Source of the DNA: Uloborus plumipes
Taxonomy: Eukaryota > Arthropoda > Arachnida > Araneae > Uloboridae
Direction: 5' to 3'
Length of the DNA: 64,000 nucleotides
NCBI GenBank assembly: GCA_038373865.1
Contig: JAXGGA010005515.1
Span: forward strand, 1-64,000
Shown: one piece after another, positions 1 through 12,200 of the stretch
Layout of the letters: each line of letters opens with the position of its first letter
Position numbering within the stretch: position 1 is the stretch's first letter
Notes under the pieces: model-generated
Database searches by the model: none
Told to the model about the DNA's origin: nothing
Seen by the model: only the letters and a program-made list of their open reading frames with translations
Program-made: the position numbers and the translations under genes

Positions 1-504
1 CTGCTGCTTATAAGTGTTTAAAAGCTGAATTTTAACTCCTGCTGCTTACAGGCCATGGCAGCTTATACGATGTAAAAGTTTTTTTTTTTTTTTTTTGTTT
101 TTCCAAAGTTCAGTTTGTGTTTAGTTATTGCTTAAAAACAAAATAAATTAGAGTCTGACATGGAAAACCACAACTGCAAGGCCCTTGAAAAGATCTATTT
201 TGGAAAGGGTGATAGCATTTCTGCTTATTCAGATGTTATTTTATTCTCCTAAATCCTCCCATAACCAAGTGGAATAAATTAAGAAAAAAAAAAAAAAACA
301 TCAACCATAACTAATGTATCTAACAAACGAATCCAAACGAAAAACAAAAGCAAATAATAATTTAAAAAAAGGCCTGCCAGCTGTTGCTCTGAGGATGGGA
401 AGTAGGGTTGCAGTAGAAACCAACCAGAGTAGAACAGGGTTACTATAAGTTGCAGTTATCGCCAAAATGTTGCAACCTTTTATTTATCTATGATATAAAA
501 ACAC

Positions 505-592
505 TTTTATTTTATTTTTGTGAAGATACCTTTTTGTTATTTTATTTTTGTGAAGGTACCGTTTTTATTATTTTATTTTTGTGAAGGTACCG
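505..592. repeat. Three-copy minisatellite
   Basis: About 31-base units built on TTATTTTATTTTTGTGAAGR followed by TACC repeat three times with small changes. The rest of 1-880 is AT-rich non-coding sequence in which I see no gene. Confidence 0.6.
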
Positions 593-882
593 ATAAACGG
601 TAGCAAAATCGGCCTGCATTGTGCCCTGGCCTATGTCCCTTATACGTTGCAAATTCATGTTCCCAGGGCTCTCGCTAAGTATTCACCACCTCTCCAAATG
701 CGATAAAACCTTAAATCTGGCAAAAAGAAATTTGAGTAGACTAAAGTATTGGCAAACGGAAAATTATCGGAAATTTTCATAGGAAAGAAAATATTATTGT
801 TGGGAAAAAATTAGTTGAATTAATATTTGACGAAGACTTTTGAAATTCGGCTAATTTACTGGATAATAATTTGTAATGTTTA

Positions 883-1130
883 CTGCCTTGCTAAGCACAA
901 AAGTGGTATCTGCAGTTGAGCTCAAATTGAGAGATAACTCTTTAAAGTTTTGCGCCACCAGGTATTTGATTCAGATGAAACTTTTTCAGATTTTTTTAAA
1001 AAATATTTCCCGTTCTCAAATGACTATATAATTTTGTATTTAGGTAAAATATGTCACAAAGAGTCCCCTAATAGTAATAATTCAATTTTGTTAAAAAGTG
1101 CAAAAACGACTTTTGTGCTTAGCACGGCAG
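883..1130. mobile_element. MITE with CTGCCGTGCTAAGCAC-type TIRs
   Basis: The left end CTGCCTTGCTAAGCACAAAA and the right end, read inward, match with one change. The left end is preceded by TA. A related end occurs alone at 33648-33690. No coding capacity. Confidence 0.55.
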
Positions 1131-1349
1131 TTTAGAGCAGACCCTGTTATCCCTCAAATAAATTTTCATAGACCCCTAGTAAGGAACCTTCAAACAATAT
1201 CCCAATTTATTCTGAATCATTTGAAAACTTAGATCACAAATTTTTTGAACTATCCTTTTGCAGATTCAAGTTTTTGGCATAGTGATAAAAGTACATAGTA
1301 GGAGAAAAATTAAGTCATTTTTATCTTTATATATTAAAAAATCGTAAGC

Positions 1350-1585
1350 TCGAAGATATTGTGAAAGGATGTGTGTCGCTGGCCTGCGTCCAGGCGGCCC
1401 CTTAGCACCTACAGATTTGAAACTTGGTACAAAATTAGTTCGAGCCACGTGGATTTGCATTTCGGAGCCATTTTTCTTAATATCGAATTAGTTTTTTTAA
1501 ATTAATTTTTTAATCATAAATTTCACATATTTCACTAAATTAGGGGCGAAAATATCCCCCACCTCCTAATGTTATATATTGTTGG
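1350..1585 (-). repeat. Dispersed repeat, copy 1
   Basis: The reverse complement resembles 31680-31910. Both share the run through a GGGGGATWTY C-rich block, the 'aaatggctccga' stretch and a 'cctttcacaatat' end. Family unknown. The stretch 1586-2317 next to it holds a 16-base G run and a 20-base T run and no gene. Confidence 0.5.
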
Positions 1586-2319
1586 AAAGAGATTTTTTTC
1601 TGAAAAAGATGTTTGTTCCATTTCTAAATTAGAGTATATAAAGAAAGTATACAAAAATATTGGGGGGGGGGGGGGGGAATCAAAATGACTTCTCACCAAA
1701 CCTCAAGAATAGATTTTAAGCAAAAAGATAAAGAGAGAGTGGAAAAAAATGGTGAATGGAATAAAATCCCCTCTCGTAAAATTTTTTTATAAGACAATTT
1801 AGGTGCATGTCCAAGACATTATGGAACATAATTAAATGATGCACTCCAAAAAATGATTTTGTGTAATGATTAAATAACTTCTGCTGTGTTTTGACTTTTT
1901 ATTGGCACTACACTGACTTTGCTTGGTTAGAAATTGTATCCTGGTATGAAGAACAATTAAACATTGTGTTTTGGTATAAAGTTGGCAGAAATGATTTCTT
2001 TACCTTAAAAATTGATCTAAACTATTTGTTTAAAGAACAAACAGTTGCTATATTGCAAGTTCAGAGACATTTAAAGGATATTAATGTATCTGTTTTGAAT
2101 TTTTTTTTTTTTTTTTTTTGAAGTAGTTAAAAATAGGAATTTCTGCTTTTGATATAAAGAGAAAAGAAAGGATGCTTGTTTAAGAGTTTTGCACCATTTT
2201 GGAGATGCACTTTTTTCTCCCAGAAGATGCAGGCTACTATACTGTATTTGGAGAAATACTTATTTGCTGTTTTGTAAAAGATTACTAACACAATGATCAA
2301 TGAAATGGTTGACATTATA

Positions 2320-3045
2320 CGAGTTTTTTTTTTTCAACCTCCGTTTGGCTATAAAAAATAAACGGATTCAAATAAAAAGAATATTTTATTATCAAAAGTA
2401 AGGTACAATCCTCTACATAATCACCTTGACGATTGAAGCATTTGTTATATCTGTAAACAAGCTTTATAATAGCCTCCTCGTAGAATGTTGCTGCCAATGA
2501 TTGGAAGTGAGTTGTGACGGTGTCTTTGGGTTCCACACCACTTTGGAAGCCCGATGACTTTCCAGACCCCAAGCAGGGGTCGCCAAGTCTCTGCTTCAGT
2601 TCAGGGAGCACATGTAAAGTCACTTGGTGCTAGGTCGGAACTTTACGGTGGGTGTTCAAAAATGTCCCATTGAATGCATGAAATTGCTGGAGGGACCGTT
2701 GGGTTACACGAGCGCTATGATGACGGACATTGCCATGCCCCCCTGCTTTGGGGCATGGCAATGACAGTTCACCCTGCTTGGGGGTCTGGTTAGGCTTCGG
2801 GCTTCCAAAGTGGCGTGGAACCCAAAGACACCGTCACAACTCACTTCCAAACATTGGCGGCAACATTCTACGAGGAGGCTATCATAAAGCTTGTTCACAT
2901 ATATAACAAATGCTTCAATCGTCAAGTTGATTATGTAGAGAATTGTAGAGGATTGTACCTTACTTTTGATAAAAAAATATTTTTTTATTTGAATCCGTTT
3001 ATTTTTTATAGCCAAATGGAGGTTGAAAAAAAAATACAACCCTCG
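2320..3045. mobile_element. Foldback element made from two mariner 3' ends
   Basis: Two arms of about 260 bases are inverted around a centre of roughly 210 bases (about 2580-2785). Each arm read inward from the centre encodes the same mariner transposase C-terminus (ATFYEEAIIKLV.RYNKCFNR..DYVE). The outer ends are CGAG...CTCG, flanked by TA. No intact transposase remains. Confidence 0.7.
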
Positions 3046-3157
3046 TAGATAAAATAACTAAATAAGTAAAATAAAATAAATTTCTTCCGCACAAAATAAT
3101 ATGATAATGACAAAAATCTGATTTAAAAAATGCATAAATAAATTTCGTAACACTTAC

Positions 3158-3206
3158 AGGAAAACCTTTTTCAGTAGCTAACTCATGCAGTTTATCTTCA
3201 TCTTTT
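3158..3206 (-). CDS. mRpL45: mRpL45 exon 5
   Basis: 49 nt entered in phase 2 and left in phase 0 at donor GTAAGT, encoding KDEDKLHELATEKGFP. The family has a DHDRLHTLVTEHCFP-type segment at this point. The phase match to exon 4 is what makes such a small exon credible. Confidence 0.85.
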
Positions 3207-6200
3207 CTGAAAAGAAACATAAAAAAAGAGCATATCCTTTAAATGTATGAATAAGAAAATTCATACAATTGGAAAAAAAAAAAGAAACCTAAAAAATTTC
3301 AACTGAAAGAAAAAGAAATTAAATTTTTCAAATCATTATTTGAAAAGCTGCAGATCTCATAAGAAATTATCGTATGCTAATACAGTGGACGCCTGTTAAT
3401 TGAATCAATTGTTTTAATGAACCAGATCATCAAAAAAAAAAAAAATAGATAAATAAATAAATAAAATAACCACATATAGAGTTCTATTGGATAAGCCCCT
3501 TTTTTGAATCAGCCGTTTCATTAAATCTGAAACAAACCGCTTCAAACAAACCTGATTCATATAAGTGGCAGCCATGGCATACAGTAGAGAACCAATTATC
3601 CGGGATGTTTGGGACCACAGCTGTCCCGGATAACTGAATTTCCCGGTTTTCTGAATCGCTACGAAGCGATATTTGCCAATTGTTTATACAACCCAAGTTA
3701 CTATAACAAATAGTAATGCATCTTAAAATCGGAAGAGAAAACGATCCAGAAGTGCTTATAGATATTACAATATTAAAAATTTCTGAGCTATATGCCACTT
3801 ATATGGTATTTATGAAGAAACCATTCATATTCATTTCGGTATTTCAAAAGAAAAAAAAAAGCTCTTCATTTTTTAGAAATTGCCGAAAATGCGTATTTTA
3901 AAAAGTGGCGGAAAAATCGAGAAAATGTTGCCGGTTTTCTGGTTTCCCGGTATTTTGGTTCCCGGATAAAAGGTTCTGTACTGTATATGCAACCAACTTT
4001 TAAGGCCCGTTCAAACGACTCTCGTAACTGGCGTAACGTACGTAACTTACGCAAAATCCGTAGCGACGCAAGGAAAAACCAGTTTTTTTCCCTGCCTTAA
4101 CGCAAGATCTCACCTAACGCAAGTGCTGTAATTCACTTATGAACTGACCAATCAGAACCTCGCAACGACTTTCGTTTACCAGCGTTGCCAATTTGAATTT
4201 TAAAAGCTCGTTTTATTATGATTTTCCTCATTAATCCAATTATTTTTTTATCATGGCGGACTATTCCGACGAGCGGCTCATCACCGAAGTACAAAATTAC
4301 CCTGTTTTGTGGGACAATCGCCTACAAAAATACAAAAAAAAAATGAGGCCACGATGTATTTTGGATGATGATCGCGGATCGCATGAAGAAAAATGTTACA
4401 AGTAGCGAAACTGAAGTTTCTCTACTTGCATGCATGGGTGCAAGTTAGGCCATGCTTCCAAGACGGAAAATATTTGAGACCCCCCCCCCCCACCATGCAT
4501 ACTTAAGAAAATAAACCAAAAAAAAATACATATATTGTTCATTAAATTGTCTAAACGGAGGGGGGGGGGGCTAAATTTTACTTTTAGCAGCAAGATCATA
4601 GTTTTAAGTATAGTAATCCGAGAGGGAGGAGGGGAGATTTGTCGAGACTTTAGTTCAAAAAATCTATTTTTAGACGATGTTTAGTGATATTAGGATAAGG
4701 TGGGGCAATTTTAGACAACGTTAGAGGAGGAGGCACAAAAAATGAAATCCTTAAAATGAAATTGTAGGTCATATTTACAGGGTTCATACTCATTTTTGAA
4801 AATGAAAATTACGGACTTCTTAAGGACTTCCAAATTTTTTTAAGGACTCATAGGAAAATATTTAAATAGCTTTAGGAACACAATTTTAAAGTACTCGATT
4901 TACAAGTACATTATGTTTTTAAAATGCAGAGAGATTTCCAATGGACTCTGATTCAAGTAACAATGAATGATTAAGAGCTAGTAAGATGACTTAACCTGGC
5001 ATTATACTTACTAATGATAACTTCTACAAATGACTACCCCTACAACCTACAATGCTACCAGGTTAGGTTTTACTCATGAACAGTTTGATACAATTACTTA
5101 CTTTGATGAGCCGAAAATGACTTTTTTCTTAATTTCGATGATGGGTATTGCGGAAAAAGTGCCATTGAATGAGCAAAGTGCTCATAAAATTTTTCAATTT
5201 TTTTTTGGTCAATTTCTTGATCTGCCGCAATTGGCTTAAAGTTTGGGGAGAAATGCAGTTTTTTCGAGATTTTTAGCACATTTGTTAAAAAAATTCTATT
5301 TTCGATAACGGGTAGGGTGGAAAAGGTTCCATTGGGGCATAGAAATTCCATAAAAAATTTTGAGGTCTGTTGTATAACTCCTTCCTTTTCCACAAATGCC
5401 TAGAAGATTTGGCAATTTCCTGTTTTTTTCTACGTTTTAAATTAAACTTTGTCAAAATGTTAAAATACCGTGTTCGCTGTACTTATCAGAAACTACATTG
5501 TTTGTACATATAATGCATTTTTAGATGTTAGAAGCTAAAAAAATTTTTTTATAATTTCCTAAAAATCTCAAAATTTAAGTTACCAATAAGTTATTGTAAT
5601 TATATAACTGTCACTTTCAGTAGTTTTCTTTCATTTTAGTTATACAATTTGCTGTGAAGTATGTGTTGAATATTAGCATATTGTTAAGAAAGAAAGGCAC
5701 ATGAATATTAAAAAATAAATGAAATAAAATGAAGCAGTCTTTGGTAGCTAAGTTAAAACAGGCCCGTCATTTAGGGGGGCAGGGGGGGGGGATCAATTGC
5801 CCCGCTCTGGCTTTGAGAAATCAATGTATTTACATATAAGTGGGCATGGTTTATGCTATTTTCCGATGAAATTGCATTATGTTTTCACCCTTTGCCCCCC
5901 CCCCCCCGGAAAAACTTGAAATGACGTCCCTGAGTTAAAAAAATTTCCAACAGTCAAAAATATTAAAATACTTTCCATACACAAAAGGACTTAAATCTTA
6001 ACACATGAAACATTTTTTTATTGACTATAGATCATTTTTTTAAATAAAGTAATTTATTAATAATAAAAATAAAAAAAAATGCAATAAATTAATTTAAGAT
6101 AGTAATATGTTAAAATAACTTCCAACCATCAAAAATATTAAAACACTGAGAAGATGTTAAAGGATTGAAATGTCGAACAAAAGAAGCGATTTTCCCAGAA

Positions 6201-9200
6201 TCGCGGGTGAAATGTAAGCATGTAAAATGGGGAGAATGTTTTTAATAAATTATTGAAATAAATAATTAAATGTGATAACCTAAGGTAGCATATGTTTATG
6301 TAACTTAAAATTTTTGCAAATTATTAAAACATTTGCACGATGCAAAAGGATTGCTGTCTCAACCATGCAAACCAGTTTTCCGCGAAGTACGCGTTCAGTT
6401 CCCATATATGACGAAGTTTAACGATAAATCTTGAAAAGCCAGCTTTTATTACGTGGAAAAACAACAAAAACAAGGTAGAGTTACGCAAAAATATTACGTA
6501 AGAAAAAAAACCTGAAACAGTCTTAAAAATTAAGGAAAATTTTCGAAAATTAAGGACTTTTTAAGGGTTTTTAGGGACCTTAATTTTGTCTGATAAAATT
6601 AAGAGTTTAAGGGTTTTTTAAGGAAGTACGAACCCTGATCTAATGAAGTTAAGGGAAGGGAATGGATGGGGGTCTAAGAGAATCAACACCGACAAAGGAA
6701 TTATGCCATTGCAGTTCGTTCATTCAGAAAGAGAAAGAAAGGCTTCGATACAAATAGTTATGGATTGGAATAATGATTAAAATGTACTTTTAAGAAATCT
6801 GATTTTATATTCTCTTCAGTTTTGCTTTCTTTGGAAGTAAATATTGAAGGAATGAGATCGATTTTTTCCGTCCCATGGTCCGTCTTGGCGATTTTGCCAA
6901 GACGGAAATCCGTCCTGAGGTGGAAGGTCTTGCATCCATGCTTGCATGTTACATGAAAAAATAAGATACAGTGCCCGCCACTAATAAAATCACTGGATTA
7001 TAAAATCAGATGTGTTATTATAGAATTAAATCAAGAATAACAGAATCATTACTATATCAAAACATGTTAAAATCATCCTTTAACAAATCATTACCGCCGT
7101 TTTAAAAAATCAAGTTTTTCACATGCTTTTTTTTGTCAAAAACGTTTTTTCTTGTCTGAAAAAAACCAGAATTTTCTTTATCTTCAAGAAAACAGAGGTT
7201 GACAGCTCATATCATTGAGTTTGAGAATAAATCGTTCGCTAGAAAAACGTGCCTAAACATCAAGATTTAAATGATTTCTTCTTTCATTATTCTGTTTAAC
7301 AATGAGTTAATACTTTAAAACCCTTGTATAATTTTAAAAATGTACGAGTTGTGTTTTAATTAACTGACTTTTAAATAATGGATATTAGCACGTCATTCTA
7401 GCAGTGCTGATTGGCTGAACGTAACTCGGCTTCTGTCTGTCGTGTGAACGATGCAGCCGCGGAGTTTACACTTTTTACGTCAATTGTGTTGCTTATGTAC
7501 GTCGTTTGAACAGGCCTTTAGGTTAGAGTGAAAGAAACAAAACCTGTCAAACTAGAAGCATTATTATTTCTATATAATTCGATAACTGTAGAATATTGAT
7601 AAATTACATTTAAATTTATCACAAAGAATATTTTTTAGTAAAATTCTGGTCATTAAGTTCTTTTCAGACATTTCTTAAAGTTTCACTGCTTTTAAAATCA
7701 TCAGAAATACCCTTCTTTCAAAAACTTTCTAACATTAAAACACCTATGATATGAGTTCAGTTTTATTAAATGCATTTATTATATCTGTACCTCGGATTGA
7801 CAAGGCGCTTTGTCTATTCTTTTGAAATGTAAGCATCGACATTGTCAACTTTTTGTACCTGTGATTTGAATGTATAAAACACAAGTTTTATGGACAAATT
7901 TTTCAATTTAATGTGCAAAGAATTGAAAAACCAATAATACGAAACATCATAAATGAAAAACGTCAAACCCATCTCAAGACTTTTTGTTTGTTACTTAGAG
8001 CCTTTTCCCCTCAAGCACAGATATAATGTCAGCATATGATGAGCAGACAGGTTTTGATAATAGGATTTAAATAAAAATATAACATACTCTGCCAATGCTG
8101 TATGGGCATCTATATAAATCTCCTGAGCTTTTACGGCAACAGTAGGCACATCAAATTCATAATCTATGTCACGAATTTTTCGCAAGGCTAAATATGATTT
8201 CCCTTTTTTCCCTACACCTTCATATAACTGTTTCACTCCCTGCAATAAAAAAATTACAAATATCACATGTTTTTTTATATAAAACAGAGATTATTTTAAG
8301 CATAACTAGTTATTATTTATCCATTTAGGGTTCAAAAATACTACAAATAATCTAAATTATAGTTAAAAAAAATATGCTTTTAGAGATAATTTTTAGAAAA
8401 TAAAAGTCACATTCTTTACAAATCTAAAAGCAATATACTTAATATTATCTCATTAATACTAAAGGCTAAACTATATTTCATGATACTCTAACTTATTTCC
8501 CTCTGATTTTCCAAACTATTGAATATCCTCAAAGTTTACAAGCACTTATAATACATCAACATGTTTAGCCTTTAGTATTAATAGTAGTATTAAATATATT
8601 ACTTTTATATTTACAAGAACATAAATTTAATCTTTTATTTAGAGTTGTATACAAACAATTGAAACACTTATAATACATCACATGTAATATAGTTAAGCCT
8701 TTAGTATTATTAATAATAGTATTAAATTTTTTTCTTTTATCTTAGTAAAGAACGTGAATTTTATCTTTTATTCAGAGTTACATACATACCTATATACAAA
8801 CAAACCCACATGTGAAACAAATAAAAGTGTACTTAAAAATACCTGATTATCAATCAGTGGGTTAGCCGCTTTGCAGATTATTGGCAAGCTTAAATTACTT
8901 TATTTTACAACTCTTGTCTTGATACCAGATGGCATCAGCCAAACACTGCAGTTTAGTCCTTGTTATGGAATCATCAGTCTGGAGTACAGTGTCCAGCAGA
9001 TGTCATCTCATTGCAGCTGAGAAAGCTAACAAACTGTTGGCTAAAATAAATTTGGCGGACCAGTGACCATCAGCTGCATTGAAGCGGTTAGACTCACCAA
9101 TGCAAAACAAAGCTTGGGTATTAAGAAGTAAGTTGCCGCCAAAGTCTCATCCTTACCACGATGAAAGATGATACATGGACATATCTTTGGTAGAATGTGA

Positions 9201-12200
9201 AGAGGAAAAAGTTCTCATTCATAGTGTAGTGAAATTCAATGATGGGCTGTCAGGAGTTGTTCGCTTCACACAAGCCCAGTTTTTATGTCTTTAATGAGCA
9301 CAAAAGTTTGACATCTAATATATCATTTTTTGCCACAAACGGCTTCAGAGTGCTAATATTTAAAGCTGTAGATTTGGATAATGGCTGTGGTAAATTATTT
9401 AATTACTCAAATCAATGAAAAGAAAAAAAAAGAAAATTGAAGGAAAAAAGGGCAGTTTTAATATGAATACGTTAAAATAGCTTTCAACTTTTAAAATAAT
9501 TGAAAACTGTACAAGATGCAAAAAGATTGAAAGCCCAAGCAGCAAGCACTGCATGTAATTTTTGGCGAAGCACAAGCTCGATGTTGCCAAGTTTTCAAGA
9601 ATAAGATTTTTATTAAATGAGTATTAATTGAAAATTTAGCTAAGTGGATATCTTAAATTAGTCAATTGATTCAAAACGCTAATTTGGTCACCGGATTTCA
9701 GAAAAAGAAAAAGGTTTTTTGAAATATTCAGCTTTTTTGAAAAAAAAAAAAATTTTTTTAAGTGTACAAATAAAATCCTTAACTCTAAGAAAAATGGGGG
9801 CCAAAAACTTTTGACAAGCTTTTTAATGCCCAATGTGCCCACAGTTGCTATATAATTGGCAAAGGTCTAGATATGGCAAGTCTATATAAACGAGAGAGAA
9901 AAGTAAAAACTTGAAGGGTGTGATTTCTGTTTAATTTAGAGGCTAACTCACATCTGCAAAAGCTAGCATCCCTGAAAATTAATAGATCTGTCTATTTCCG
10001 CCAGTAAAGGTAATGCTTGGCTTTACATTTCATCAGTGGTGAGACAGTTCTTTTCAAAAAATAGATTGAAATTCAAGGACTAAAGATACATTTTAATGAT
10101 TTTCAAGCACTTAAGACCTTTTATTTCAAGTAGTTTTTAAGTTTTTTTTGTAAAGTGTGACTCATGTTAATAAAACTGCAAAAGTTCTTAAAGTTAATAT
10201 ATCAATAGTAACATTTTGGCAAACAAGGAAGAAAAAAAATGATTGATTCAATTCAATCCTTTTACTTTGTTATAGTATAAAATACCTGCTTATGATATTC
10301 GGGAGATTTTATGAGACGGTGGATTAAACCAATACTTAATTTAAAGCACATTTCTTCAATGGCTTTTTTATCTATAAAAATAGAAATGCAGGCAGTTACG
10401 TCATTTCGAATTTTTCCAGGGGGCGGAGGCAAGGGTGCATACACAATGTAAAATTTACCAAAAAGTGGCAAAAACCACACCCACTTATATGCCAATACAT
10501 TGATTTGCCAAAGTCGTGGGGGGGGGGGCATTTGACCCCCCTGCCCCCCTAAATGACGGGCCTGATACAGGCTATAGCATGCCTTTCAATGGGATCAATC
10601 CAGACTTTGAGGTTGAGCTTCAGCATTTTGTGACACTAGATGATTCTGTCAAATTAGAGAGACATAAAACACATGTTGGATCCAGGGTTTGAGTTAAAAC
10701 TTCAGAATCTGAATAACAGATGAACACTTACTAATGATTACTTTTTCAACTAAATTGCATATAAAGATAAAGCAATGAAGAAAAAATAATATAAATAAAT
10801 TATATACTAAGCTTTTCAGCTTTTTACTTGAAAACCAAAAAAAAAAAACTTACTGAGCTTGAAACAGGGGAAATTTTGCCATCACCTTCAGGAGGAACAT
10901 ATTGATCAAAAATGTCACCTGAGAGAGAAATCGCAATATTAATTTTTATCACAGTATTACATTAGTGCACAATAGGTAGGATGAATGAATAATTACTTAC
11001 AAGTTCACTTTTAAAAACAGTATTAAAAACTGTAGCATTTGGCACATGACATAAAAACATTTCAATTAATATGTAATTATTTTTTTTTTTAAATTAGGGG
11101 ATTTTTTAAGGTTCAGTGTGTTTTTCTTGGGTTGGGGGTGGGGAGTTGAAACACAAAAGTATAGAAATCCAAGGAAATGAACACATATTACCAATGGACC
11201 AACACATTTTATAGGAGTTTCCTTTTTGAAATTGTGTGGAAAGAAATTACTACAGGCAATTTATCTAAGAAAAAACTTTCAAACCCAACATCAAAAATAA
11301 AACAGATGTTTATTGACTGAGGTGTGTTCACTCATTGGTCAGATTACCCTGGCTGTGTTATAGCCTATTTCTTTTATAGATGCCTCAAGGACGTGATTTC
11401 TGTGTTATTTGATTAGTTAATTGATCACTGCTTGAATACGAATATATCTCAAAATGCAGGGAGGAAAGAAGAGTACACACATAAAGCTTGGGTTAAACTT
11501 ATGCGAAATATTACCAATTAAAATAATACAGATAAACTTAGGAAAAAAAAAACATATCTATTTTGAAACAAACTCGGCCACAAAGGCAAACCATGTCAAT
11601 ACACAAAACTGAAGTGAAAACACAGAACATTTTTTTGGAAATAAGATCACAATGTACGAGTTTTGCCATGGGACTTTCAATTACGAAAGTTTTGACAACA
11701 ATTCAAATCCTGCCAAGCATTTGACTGTGCATTTTGTATTACAAAATACATCTTTTTAATTTCAAAGAGGATACACTAAAATGAAGATGTTCTCTGCATG
11801 AATTCAGAAAGTATTTTATTAGTTTGTATTTTACAGCTATCCTAAAATACACCAATATTCATTGACATTAAAAAAAAAAAAAAAAATCATCTAAGAAAAT
11901 TCAAAGAGTGAATTAGAAACATTAAGATACTCTTTAAAACATGGCCAAAAACATAAGTTTACAAATACCTTTGTGCTATTGATGTAGTAGAGAAAATATC
12001 AACGTAAAATAGGCACAAATAAGCAGAGATACTGCAGACACGTGTTTCGGCGTTACAAGGAACGTCTTTATCAATGCAAAAAATTTTGAGCTTATGGATG
12101 CACAGACATCCGAAAAAAGGATTTTTCGGATCCTTTTTTTTTTTTTCAATGGAAACTTAAAACTAGTAATTCAGCAATTAAATACCTGTGCACCCCATAT

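Larger units (their letters stand above)
4433..6940. mobile_element. hAT-type element inside the Harbinger
   Basis: 12-bp termini CATGGGTGCAAG and CTTGCATCCATG are flanked by a perfect 8-bp duplication CTTGCATG (4425-4432, 6941-6948), the hAT site size. No transposase ORF is seen, and the interior is largely another insertion. Confidence 0.7.
4003..7517. mobile_element. PIF/Harbinger element, heavily interrupted
   Basis: Termini AGGCCCGTTCAAACGAC and its near-inverse, with TTA duplicated at 4000-4002 and 7518-7520: the TWA-type 3-bp site of PIF/Harbinger. A MADF-like ORF start lies at 4253. Most of the interior is later insertions (see 4433-6940). No DDE transposase is recognisable. Confidence 0.75.

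Noticed and set aside
12104..12140. Rho-independent terminator-like hairpin plus T run
   Set aside because: The window is eukaryotic and the site lies inside an intron. It is better seen as a chance or repeat-derived hairpin.
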